Assembly (NCBI GenBank): GCA_965220875.1
Contig: OZ244849.1
Coordinates: 1,302,001 to 1,366,000 of the forward strand
Direction: 5' to 3'
Length of the DNA stretch: 64,000 nt
Source of the DNA: WTFY01 sp965220875
GTDB taxonomy: Bacteria; Pseudomonadota; Gammaproteobacteria; UBA4575
Shown here: piece after piece, positions 25,925-34,057 of the stretch
How positions within the stretch are numbered: the stretch's first letter is position 1
Layout of the letters: every line of letters begins with the position of its first letter
Program-made: the position numbers and the translations under genes
Notes under the pieces: generated by a model
The model's input: only the letters and a program-made list of their open reading frames with translations
Databases searched by the model: none
What the model was told of the DNA's origin: nothing

Positions 25925-26782
25925 TTACTGATCTGAATGACTAGTTAGAATATCAACAAGCTCCTCAACATTTAAGGGCGGAGTTTTTCTATGTACCATT
26001 GAATGACAGTTTGGGCACAAGGGAACAAGGTCTGTCACAGGGTTTATTTTATAATTCTCTCCAATTTGTGAAACAGGAATTCTATGATGAACATGAATGA
26101 ATCCTTTGCCCAGTTCGCCAAAAATGTCGCCGAAATTAAATCCACACGCCTTGCATGAATCACCATGAATCTCTATACACGCCGCTCTATTAAACCGATT
26201 TCTTTCATATCGATTAACCTCTACTATTGTTTTTGCGCCTTCCGGCAGACCCTCGGGATTAACATCATCCAGGGTCTCTAGTTCTTCCAGTGGCGCTAAA
26301 GCAAGAATTCCAGCGAGGAAGAGACCACCCCAATGAAGCAGAGCATTTTCTGTATCAGATTTATCTTCTGTATTAATTGCGAGAGGTGATTTTTCAAAAC
26401 CTAGACTCAAGCGCGCCCAATCTGTTGGCCATGTTTGGGGATTCTCAGCCTGAACTCCAAACGAGTTGACTTGCATTGTCACTTTCCCTTTCTTATCAAG
26501 AATTCGTTGGGCTATGCTCGAAAATATTGCTTTATTTGTATCTGAAGCTTCTCCCATGTCACGAATCATGCGAGCTGCAAATGCACCAGGAATAAACTCT
26601 CCCTTGATACTGCGCCAGCCAATCGACAGCTTTACTACAAAACCATCATTTTTATGCACACCTGCCGGGTACAAGTCCAGAAATTCATGGCCACTATCAT
26701 CATGACTTGTGACCCCAGAAAGGGGTAGTCCAAAATATTCCGTAAGAAGCTTTGTAATTCGCTGATAATCAATCTGCTGCAT
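25925..26782 (-). CDS. HNH endonuclease with unknown N-terminal domain
   Basis: A 285-residue protein. Residues 1-175 form an unrecognised domain (IGWRSIKGEFIPGAFAARMI, WARLSLGFEKSPLAIN). Residues 200-275 are a classical zinc-dependent HNH nuclease: CKACGF, then FIHVHHRIPVSQIG and LVPLCPNCHSMVHR, with two CxxC zinc knuckles and the HH/N/H catalytic set. It resembles McrA-like and standalone restriction HNH proteins, so the N-terminal part may recognise modified or target DNA. The start overlaps the end of the MORC gene by 14 bases, placing it last in that operon. Confidence 0.82.
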   Translation of the reverse strand: MQQIDYQRITKLLTEYFGLPLSGVTSHDDSGHEFLDLYPAGVHKNDGFVVKLSIGWRSIKGEFIPGAFAARMIRDMGEASDTNKAIFSSIAQRILDKKGKVTMQVNSFGVQAENPQTWPTDWARLSLGFEKSPLAINTEDKSDTENALLHWGGLFLAGILALAPLEELETLDDVNPEGLPEGAKTIVEVNRYERNRFNRAACIEIHGDSCKACGFNFGDIFGELGKGFIHVHHRIPVSQIGENYKINPVTDLVPLCPNCHSMVHRKTPPLNVEELVDILTSHSDQ

Positions 26783-28376
26783 TGTCTTCTTCGATGTAGG
26801 GGTCAGGCAAGTCTTCTACAAGCCTTCTAAGCAAGCGTGATACTTCAAATCGCATCTCTTCAAAATGTTTAGATGTTGCATCACTGATCGTACTTAATTC
26901 GGCTGCACACAGCCCCCACAAGAGAGAGTCCATGCCTTGGATCGTCACGCCTTGGGACAGGTTTGGCATGTAAACTTTATGATAGTAAGGGTGTGCTGTA
27001 TTAATCCGCACAGCTTGGTGGCTGTCAATTATGGTCGGCTTGAACAAGATGTTATCGTCTAGTCCATCAACAGGTTGAACAAATACCTCCCCTGGTCTCA
27101 AACACTTTCCAACATTTAATTTTAACCTGAATTGTCCATGTTTATTGTTTACCTCACAATCGCCTGTGTCTGGATTGACAACTGTAATTTCAGCCTTGTT
27201 CAATTCATTTTCCTTCGAAGCGATATTCCTATTTGAAACATCATGAGATTCGGTTGCTTTTTTCTTAACCTTGCGTTTCATACCTTGTCTGTAACGATTG
27301 TTGGCCTCTCTTCTCGGAGCAGTTAGGAATTCATCCTTTAGCCAGATCCAAAGATCCTCATTTAATAAGATTTGCGATTTTTTGATATCTATATGGAATG
27401 CTTCGTCAAGTTTATGACTAAATGAAAATTCTACTCGCAGTAATGAACCATGGGGTTCTTTGGAGTACATACCAAGCCAGTCCGCTTCATGGATTAGACG
27501 ATTTTCCCTATATATGTACACCCCTTGTCTTTCATTTCCCAACTTCGCTTGTCTTGCGCTTTTCTCGCTTGGGAATTCCTCTTTTCGTGGAAGTATGTAT
27601 GCTCGAACAGAAAATTCTGCTTCATTACCATTATTCAACTCAACAGCAACATCTTGATCGCCTACCAAATCAGATACATCGGTGCAAAAAGGGTCCCAAG
27701 GATTGATTTGCTCGTCGTTTATCCTAATTTCAATATTAGTTGCTCGCTCATCATCTGGATCAAGATATCTTTGATATATCATTGCAACATGTTCTTTCAG
27801 GTTCTGGATGATTTTCTTCAGTGCCTTTTGGGCAAATGCTCCACCCTGATTCTTATAGGATTTCATCAGGCGGTCGATATTAGTCCAGACGACTACTGTA
27901 CCCGATCCATCTGTCACAATTTCAAGGTGATCAACCTTTTCTTTTTCAGGTTCATCGGAAATTAAAAGCTCCCACTTACCCACGCGCGCAACATGATCAA
28001 GGTCCCAAGTTGCCTCCAGATGAGGAGCCTCGATACTGTTCCTCGATAACACTGATAAGCGTCTGCAAAATGCAGTTGACGCAGTTTTCAGTCCAAGGCC
28101 AAACTTGCCGAGACTTGCAGGATTAGGTCGTCGATCGGAGCCATATTTCATTGCATTGATAAGCTCATCACGATTCATTCCGAAGCCATCATCCGCGATA
28201 GAAACGCGGACCTTACCTCGAAAATCCATATCAATTTTTAAATCAACTATGCTCGCTTCTGCTGCTATGGAATTGTCAATAATATCTGCTATTGCAGTGT
28301 TAAATTCATATCCCGTGTCCCTCAGACCCTCGATGAGTCGCTTGGGATCAGGTAACACCTCAATTTCTTCTGCCAT
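26769..28376 (-). CDS. MORC-like GHKL ATPase
   Basis: A 535-residue GHKL ATPase of the MORC/Hsp90-like type. The N-box is FNTAIADIIDNSIAA (25-39), the G1 box IADDGFGMNRDEL (60-72) and the G2 box LGKFGLGLKTAS (89-100). An S5-like transducer region follows (ERQGVYIYRENRLIHEADW). The C-terminal 150 residues lack a known domain. Prokaryotic MORC proteins were described in restriction-modification neighbourhoods, where they are thought to remodel or clamp DNA. Here the gene lies between an EcoRII-N-like protein and an HNH nuclease, all on one strand. Confidence 0.8.
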   Translation of the reverse strand: MAEEIEVLPDPKRLIEGLRDTGYEFNTAIADIIDNSIAAEASIVDLKIDMDFRGKVRVSIADDGFGMNRDELINAMKYGSDRRPNPASLGKFGLGLKTASTAFCRRLSVLSRNSIEAPHLEATWDLDHVARVGKWELLISDEPEKEKVDHLEIVTDGSGTVVVWTNIDRLMKSYKNQGGAFAQKALKKIIQNLKEHVAMIYQRYLDPDDERATNIEIRINDEQINPWDPFCTDVSDLVGDQDVAVELNNGNEAEFSVRAYILPRKEEFPSEKSARQAKLGNERQGVYIYRENRLIHEADWLGMYSKEPHGSLLRVEFSFSHKLDEAFHIDIKKSQILLNEDLWIWLKDEFLTAPRREANNRYRQGMKRKVKKKATESHDVSNRNIASKENELNKAEITVVNPDTGDCEVNNKHGQFRLKLNVGKCLRPGEVFVQPVDGLDDNILFKPTIIDSHQAVRINTAHPYYHKVYMPNLSQGVTIQGMDSLLWGLCAAELSTISDATSKHFEEMRFEVSRLLRRLVEDLPDPYIEEDNAAD

Positions 28377-28388
28377 ATGTTTGCTCCA

Positions 28389-28817
28389 TCATATATTTAT
28401 AATCTTCCACTCTGAACCAAGCCGAAGGATTCCGTCTTCGCATACCCCCCCTACACGATTTCGGTTGTATCTGATGTACCTTTTACCTTCTGCATCACGT
28501 TCAAGGATCAATTCATCTCCAGGCCTTAGGCCATTTTCCCTCAAAAATGGTGTCATTCTTGTAAGGCGGAACTCGTTTCTTGTTCCGCCGAAAAATTTAT
28601 TGTTGTAGTAAATAAAAGCAAACTCCCATCTAATACCGCTGTCATCATAAAATGGCAGGTGATATCTTGGATTTTTCACTGAGTTACCAAGTGGTGGGAA
28701 AAAACTAATAATCTCTGGGTTTTTAGGTACAAGAATACCAGCCTGATGAGCGCCGGTGTCTCCTGTGTCATTAGCGCTTAGTACCTTTGATATTGCTCGT
28801 ACACCTATTATTTTCAT
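28389..28817 (-). CDS. EcoRII N-domain-like DNA-binding protein (stand-alone)
   Basis: A 142-residue protein resembling the N-terminal effector-binding domain of restriction enzyme EcoRII (a B3-like DNA-recognition fold). The segment SANDTGDTGAHQAGILVPKN (14-33) is the most characteristic, followed by WEFAFIYYNNKFFGGTRNEF and ENGLRPGDELIL. No nuclease motif is present. The gene stands 6 bases after the SNF2 gene and 12 before the MORC gene. In EcoRII this domain binds a second recognition site and controls cleavage. As a free protein it may provide sequence recognition to the SNF2/MORC/HNH machinery. Confidence 0.65.
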   Translation of the reverse strand: MKIIGVRAISKVLSANDTGDTGAHQAGILVPKNPEIISFFPPLGNSVKNPRYHLPFYDDSGIRWEFAFIYYNNKFFGGTRNEFRLTRMTPFLRENGLRPGDELILERDAEGKRYIRYNRNRVGGVCEDGILRLGSEWKIINI

Positions 28818-28823
28818 AGAAAT

Positions 28824-30722
28824 CTAATTTCCTACAGGTGAACGCTGTAAGGCTGAAAGAATATCTTCATACTCTTCTTCCTTTCCTGATACACCCACAA
28901 CTGTTGCTCCAACAATATCCCGTTTTCTTTCCAGTCTCTGGTCAATTGCTTCGTCGACAGTATCCGCAACGATAAGCCTGTGAACAGTAACCGGTTTGTT
29001 TTGTCCTTTTCTGTACGCTCTGGCTGATGCTTGATCCTCAACTGCAGGATTCCATTCTAGGTTATAGTGGATTACATGATTTGCAGCGGTTATATTCAAA
29101 CCGGTACCGGCTGCTCGGGGATTCAAAGCTAGTAAGGCGGGTCCGTTCACTGACGAAAATCTGTCAACAATATTCAGTCGATCAGGTATAGGCGTTCTTC
29201 CATCTATTGTGTTTGCATAGATACCAAATAACTTCACAATCTCATGTACAACCAAATCACTCATCTTATTGTAGGATGTAAACATGAGTACTTTTTCATC
29301 ATTTTCGAAGATTTCCTCTGCAATTTCCAAAAGGCGACGGAATTTTCCAAATTCTGCTGGGTTCGATGACCCAAAATTTTGCCCCTCAAGCAACATTGGG
29401 TGTGTGCAGTACATCCGAAGCATCGTCAAAGAGACAAGAGTAGCACTTTTGCCATATTTGCTTAGGGTTGTTTGTCTGACTTGCTCATATTCTTCTGCTT
29501 CAAAATCATTCAGCCTTAAAATCTGTGGGACATCTATTCTTTCCGGGAGGTCTTCAGCAACATCCCTTACTCGTCTGCGCAAAATAAGAGGCGACACATA
29601 CGGCTCAACAGCATAACCACCATCAACGCCCTCGCCAAAATGGTTTTCAAATTCTTTCTCGTTGCCCAAGTATCCAGGAAATATAAAATCCATGATTGAC
29701 CAGAGATCACGAAGTTTATTTTCAATCGGTGTGCCGGTAACTGCTATTCCCACATTTCTTTTCAGTTTTTTTACTGCACGTGAGCGTCTTGTACCTGGGT
29801 TTTTTATCGCTTGTGCCTCATCCAGTACAACAACTTTCCATTCAATCATGTCGAAAAGCGCGCTATCTCTCACGACGGTCTCATAGGATGTTATTACGAC
29901 GTCGTTACCTACCAGATCAGCAGGCAGGCCTGTCCTTTTAGGACCTTGATGTACACAAACTCTTAGTGTGGAAGAAAACCTTTTAAACTCACGAAGCCAA
30001 TTCTCCAAGAGTGTGCTTGGCGCAATAATCAGGGACGGAACAACAACATCACGAACTGGACAAGAAAGGGCAGCGATAATTTGCACGGTTTTTCCAAGGC
30101 CCATTTCATCGGCAAGCACTCCTCCAAGTTCTTGTTGACACAGGAAAGTAAGCCATTGCCATCCATCTACTTGGTACGGGTAAAGCGTGCCGCTAAATAG
30201 ACGGAGATCTTTGACATTTTGTTTTAGAGAAATCTCCGGTTGTACAATTTGCTCTAGAGCTTGATCTCGGACAATGTTGTCATCTTGAGCAATCTTCCGA
30301 AGGGTCAAATAAGATTTGAAGGTAATTTCATCCGTTTCCTTGAGGTCAGCCTTTTCTAAGATAGTCTGTATGTGATCCATGGACCCAAGAGCAAATGGAT
30401 ACCATGTTCCATCGATAATAATGTGGTCAGCTTTTTTATTTCTGAAGTTATGGATTACTATCTCATCTTTGCCTGAAATTGCTTTTATCTTACAAAATAG
30501 TCCCGTGCTTCCTCCAGCTGGACGATAGTAGAGACATATCAAAAGGTGCGCTGGATATTTTGAAAAAATTAACTCACTTAGTTCTTCAGGATGCCCAGGC
30601 TGAATACCCTCAAAAACAACTCTATTTTCGAAAATGCATGCATACACTTGGTCAGCAGTAGGAATTGTAAGGCCACCTTTATTTCTTATAAGGAGTTCAT
30701 CCCCTACTACTTCCCACCTCAT
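28824..30722 (-). CDS. SNF2-family helicase/translocase
   Basis: A 632-residue SWI2/SNF2 ATPase. After about 180 N-terminal residues with no known domain come LYPYQVDGWQWL (Q-motif region), Walker A DEMGLGKT (205-212), the DEAQ box VVLDEAQAIKN (298-308), GTPIEN, and helicase C-terminal motifs MFTSYNKMSD, NPRAAGTGLNI and the arginine finger QASARAYRKGQ. It is a DNA translocase rather than a strand-separating helicase. It is the first gene of the SNF2/EcoRII-N/MORC/HNH set and starts 86 bases beyond the end of the EcoRII-like nuclease gene, so the restriction set may be co-transcribed. Confidence 0.87.
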   Translation of the reverse strand: MRWEVVGDELLIRNKGGLTIPTADQVYACIFENRVVFEGIQPGHPEELSELIFSKYPAHLLICLYYRPAGGSTGLFCKIKAISGKDEIVIHNFRNKKADHIIIDGTWYPFALGSMDHIQTILEKADLKETDEITFKSYLTLRKIAQDDNIVRDQALEQIVQPEISLKQNVKDLRLFSGTLYPYQVDGWQWLTFLCQQELGGVLADEMGLGKTVQIIAALSCPVRDVVVPSLIIAPSTLLENWLREFKRFSSTLRVCVHQGPKRTGLPADLVGNDVVITSYETVVRDSALFDMIEWKVVVLDEAQAIKNPGTRRSRAVKKLKRNVGIAVTGTPIENKLRDLWSIMDFIFPGYLGNEKEFENHFGEGVDGGYAVEPYVSPLILRRRVRDVAEDLPERIDVPQILRLNDFEAEEYEQVRQTTLSKYGKSATLVSLTMLRMYCTHPMLLEGQNFGSSNPAEFGKFRRLLEIAEEIFENDEKVLMFTSYNKMSDLVVHEIVKLFGIYANTIDGRTPIPDRLNIVDRFSSVNGPALLALNPRAAGTGLNITAANHVIHYNLEWNPAVEDQASARAYRKGQNKPVTVHRLIVADTVDEAIDQRLERKRDIVGATVVGVSGKEEEYEDILSALQRSPVGN

Positions 30723-30808
30723 GGATCACTAAAACTCATATGTACTCATGCACGGTTACGAAAATAATTCTATCTGTTTACAGCATTTACTTCGCGCTAA
30801 ATACAAAA

Positions 30809-32038
30809 CTAGGATTGATGATCCTGTTGCTCTTGTATATGTTCAATAAAATCGCTCAGGCTCATTAGCCATGCCTGCTGATTTTCCTGATAGGTGATGT
30901 ATAACTCCCGTGGCAAGACAAGCTGGAGTCGATTAGCCTTCATCTCATTGGTCTGACGTTGACTAATGCTCGGCTCAAGAGTCATAAGATGTTTATTTGA
31001 TATTCGCATTGCTTCTGACAGGACTTGGCGCCATCTATCCTTACATGTTGACTTGACGCCCAACATGGAAAGGTTCACTTCCGGAAAGTTTCTGTCATGG
31101 TATTCAGTTGCACCCGGGAAAAGGAAATCGGGTTTTGCATTGTGTTCTGTAATTGCCTGTCTTTGATATTTCAAATCGCAGGAACGGAAGATTTCTTCAA
31201 GATGATGCTCTAGGGCATATCCGGCCCGGGCTTTCCTTCTGTTCTGCACACTGAGCGAGAAACTGATGAATCCATCTACATCGGCAACCTCACCAGCCCA
31301 GAACCCGTCCTTTAAGCGCTGGGTTACAGCATGGTGCTCCATTCGGCGAAACAGCTTTTCCTCATGATCTATCCATGCAAGCAGTGCAGCATCAGGATCA
31401 TCCAGGGGATTGATCTCAGAGAGAGTATTTCTGGCAAAATCGGAAAATTCGGCAGTTGTTGGAAAATTTCCCTTGAAGTGTTCGAGTAATCCATCCAACC
31501 GGTCTGCTTCCGGCTCCTCAATTTCTATACCCACTTCCTCAAGAATAAACCGTGCAGCAAAGTCCACCTCCTGATCATCATCATTTTCAAGATTTTGGTA
31601 CATGAAGTGGACGCCTATATCTTGAGCTGAAAAACCAAAAAGCCATGCAACCCGGTTCTCTTCACCGCTACCTCTGGCAACCACAATGATCATCAGTTCA
31701 TCAGATGGTCTTTTTGCAATTATGAGTAGGTCGCCTTCATTGGTACGCTCCATCACAGGGTTACTCCTGAAATAAAGCCTGTGCTCGGTGCGTTTCGGAG
31801 GCCGTTCTCGTGCGTCATACCATGTGACAGATGAATCTTCAGAAAAGCCCTCATTTTCATCACCAAACCATACAAACCGGGTTGGTTGGTCTGGCAGCTT
31901 TTCAAGACCCAGCAATGCTTTCAGTTCTTCGACACCATTGAACTCATGCTGGTTTGATCTTTCGGGATGGGCTTCAACGACACTGAGCCGTTTCGCTACC
32001 ACTCCAGCAAAGTATTCAGAGAGATACCCTCTTCTCAC
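30809..32038 (-). CDS. EcoRII-type restriction endonuclease (CCWGG class)
   Basis: A 409-residue enzyme with the EcoRII C-terminal catalytic domain. The PD-(D/E)xK elements are PDFLFPG (303-309) and LGVKSTCKDRWRQV (326-339), followed by TLEPSISQRQTNEM, a highly conserved block in this family. EcoRII itself has 404 residues, so length is close. The N-terminal half differs from the classical B3-like domain, which here may be supplied by the separate 142-residue protein. It overlaps the Vsr gene by 4 bases and follows a Dcm-type methylase, supporting specificity for CCWGG-like sites (inference). Acts on unmodified incoming DNA in the cytoplasm. Confidence 0.85.
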   Translation of the reverse strand: MRRGYLSEYFAGVVAKRLSVVEAHPERSNQHEFNGVEELKALLGLEKLPDQPTRFVWFGDENEGFSEDSSVTWYDARERPPKRTEHRLYFRSNPVMERTNEGDLLIIAKRPSDELMIIVVARGSGEENRVAWLFGFSAQDIGVHFMYQNLENDDDQEVDFAARFILEEVGIEIEEPEADRLDGLLEHFKGNFPTTAEFSDFARNTLSEINPLDDPDAALLAWIDHEEKLFRRMEHHAVTQRLKDGFWAGEVADVDGFISFSLSVQNRRKARAGYALEHHLEEIFRSCDLKYQRQAITEHNAKPDFLFPGATEYHDRNFPEVNLSMLGVKSTCKDRWRQVLSEAMRISNKHLMTLEPSISQRQTNEMKANRLQLVLPRELYITYQENQQAWLMSLSDFIEHIQEQQDHQS

Positions 32039-32517
32039 TTTTGCTTGTCCTTGTTGTTTCTTTTCCGCATACCTTCAATCCCAAGGCTCTCCTGTCCGGA
32101 ACGCAACCATTTTTCCGTCGTGTCGATAACCCTGTTTGGATCAAGCCTTGTCTTCCCTTTCAGGGCACACTCATGGATCACACCAACACGCCAGCCTTGT
32201 CTTTCGAGGGCCTGACGGGTTTCTTCATCCTTTTTTCTGTTGAGGGTGATCTTCTTGCGCCAGAACTCCTGCCTAGTGGAGGGCCACTTGAACAGATGGC
32301 AGTCATGCCCGTGCCAGAAACAGCCATTCACAAGAATAACTGCCCGGTATTTCGGGAATGACAGGTCCGGCTTTCCGGGCAGCTTGTGGTCATGCAGCCG
32401 ATATCTGAATCCTCTTGCATGCAGGGCCTTGCGGATGAAAAGCTCGGGCTTCGTGTCCTTGCCCCGGATACCCGCCATCATGCGACTGCGGGTTTCCGGC
32501 GAAACAATATCAGGCAC
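32035..32517 (-). CDS. vsr: Very short patch repair endonuclease Vsr
   Basis: A 160-residue Vsr-type nickase. The start is typical: SPETRSRMMAGIRGKDTKPE (6-25). GKPDLSFPKYRAVILVNGCF contains the catalytic Asp, and WHGHDC supplies the conserved His pair and zinc-site residues. Vsr nicks 5' to the T in T:G mismatches created when 5-methylcytosine in the Dcm site deaminates. It overlaps both the upstream methylase (8 bases) and the downstream nuclease (4 bases), forming one operon. The C-terminal 15 residues are Lys/Asn-rich and non-conserved. Confidence 0.93.
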   Translation of the reverse strand: MPDIVSPETRSRMMAGIRGKDTKPELFIRKALHARGFRYRLHDHKLPGKPDLSFPKYRAVILVNGCFWHGHDCHLFKWPSTRQEFWRKKITLNRKKDEETRQALERQGWRVGVIHECALKGKTRLDPNRVIDTTEKWLRSGQESLGIEGMRKRNNKDKQK

Positions 32518-33811
32518 TGGCTACCTGCAGTTCCTCTACCCTGGAGACAAAATCCAGATCAAGTACAGTCTGTTTCTCATCACTTTCCATGACGGTAAGA
32601 ATATGGAGAAGCATGTGCCGCGCCACTGTATCCACCACCGGAACCACTACGGCATTGCCAAACTGCCTGTAGGCCTGTGTGTCGGAAACAGGAATCTCGA
32701 AACGTGGTCTGCCCAGACCGTCAAAGCCCATCAGGCGAGCACACTCCCTGGGCGTCAGGCGCCGGGGCCTTTTCCTATGTTGGCGGACGAGAATCTCTGA
32801 TCCATCCTTGTAGTAACGGGCAGACAGTGTGCGGGCTACATCATCCGGGCTAACCAAACCGAAACCGAATCCGTTTCCCCGTGCCCTGTGTTTGGCGGCA
32901 TAGTTTTCAAGATAGTTCCACAGTTTTTCTGTGAGGGTGTATTTAGAATCAACCTTTCCGTCCGGGGCATGCGTATAAGGTGGTTCTTCCAGTTCGGAGC
33001 CATCCTGCGGATGCAAGATCGTGCGCATCACAGGACCACTGTCAGGATCCGGTATGTCGAGCTTGCTGAAATCAAATCCTGTGTTCTCCCGGAATCCTGC
33101 AATGAAGATCCGTTCCCGGTTTTGCGGCACAAACCCCTTGGCATTGATCACACGCCACTCAATGTGGTAGCCAAGCTCTTCCTGCAGGGTTTTCCTGATC
33201 ACACGAAATGTATTCCCCTCATCATGGCTGACAAGGTTCTTTACATTCTCCAGCAGGAAGGCGGCCGGGCGGTGATGAGCAATGATTCGGGCTGTGTCAA
33301 AAAACAGAGTGCCTTGGGTGTTGCAGGCAAACCCATGCTTCATTCCCAGCGCGTTCTTTTTTGAAACACCGGCAATGGAGAAGGGCTGGCAGGGAAAGCC
33401 GGCCAGAAGCACATCATGTGCAGGAATCTCTTCTTCTGGTATAGCTGTGATGTCTCCCTCTACGGGATGGTCACATGGAAAGTTCGCCTGGTAGGTCGCT
33501 CGGCACGGCTTGTCCCACTCGCTGGTAAAGGCACATCGTCCCCCGATGGATTCAAAACTGATCCGGAAACCGCCAATGCCGGCAAACAGGTCAATGAACG
33601 TGAACGATGGTTTTTCCGGGGGCCGGTACTGCCCGTTGATCCCGGCCTGCCTTGAGAGCCAGTCGGTTACAGTCTTTTTTGGGGTGGTCTCACCTGACCT
33701 CCAGCGATAGACCGTCCTGATGTTGTAGCCAGTCCGTGAAGCGATCTCTTGCTTGGATAATCCGGAACTTTCAATAAGTTTCGAGATTTCCGTCTGTCTG
33801 TCCACCAGCAT
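32510..33811 (-). CDS. dcm: Dcm/M.EcoRII-type DNA (cytosine-5) methyltransferase
   Basis: A 433-residue C5-cytosine methylase. It begins with an HTH of about 50 residues (EIASRTGYNIRTVYRWRSGE), as M.EcoRII and Dcm do, which may autoregulate expression. Catalytic motifs are FIDLFAGIGGF (motif I), LLAGFPCQPFSIAG (motif IV with catalytic Cys), FLLENVKNL (VI), FVPQNRERIFIAGF (VIII) and QFGNAVVVPVV (X). The partner Vsr and EcoRII-like genes follow with overlaps. It protects host DNA by methylating the inner cytosine of CCWGG if specificity follows the family. Confidence 0.92.
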   Translation of the reverse strand: MLVDRQTEISKLIESSGLSKQEIASRTGYNIRTVYRWRSGETTPKKTVTDWLSRQAGINGQYRPPEKPSFTFIDLFAGIGGFRISFESIGGRCAFTSEWDKPCRATYQANFPCDHPVEGDITAIPEEEIPAHDVLLAGFPCQPFSIAGVSKKNALGMKHGFACNTQGTLFFDTARIIAHHRPAAFLLENVKNLVSHDEGNTFRVIRKTLQEELGYHIEWRVINAKGFVPQNRERIFIAGFRENTGFDFSKLDIPDPDSGPVMRTILHPQDGSELEEPPYTHAPDGKVDSKYTLTEKLWNYLENYAAKHRARGNGFGFGLVSPDDVARTLSARYYKDGSEILVRQHRKRPRRLTPRECARLMGFDGLGRPRFEIPVSDTQAYRQFGNAVVVPVVDTVARHMLLHILTVMESDEKQTVLDLDFVSRVEELQVASA

Positions 33812-33893
33812 CTATGATCTTCTGGGTCAATTTTTGACAGAATGACATAAAAGGTAAGTAAATACAATTGATCTGATATGTATTTATTCAGGA

Positions 33894-34046
33894 GTGAAAA
33901 TCTGCACAGAAAAACAGGTAAATCAGCTAGTCCAGAATAATTTGCTGAAGCGTGCTGATAATCCACTGGTATTTCGCGAGATTCATGCTGAGCTAGATCC
34001 TCAACCTGACGTGAGGCGAGTTTGGGAGGACTTAGTCATTGCTTGA
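33894..34046 (+). CDS. Possible 50-residue protein between two minus-strand operons
   Basis: A short open frame from GTG 33894 to TGA 34044. The protein is polar and helical (KQVNQLVQNNLLKRADNPLV, then FREIHAELDPQPDVRRVW). The region between the Dcm start (33811) and the end of the receiver-like gene (34058) would otherwise be empty. It has no clear ribosome-binding site at proper spacing and no recognised family, so it may be spurious or a remnant. Confidence 0.25.
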   Translation: MKICTEKQVNQLVQNNLLKRADNPLVFREIHAELDPQPDVRRVWEDLVIA

Positions 34047-34057
34047 AGTTTAAGTCC

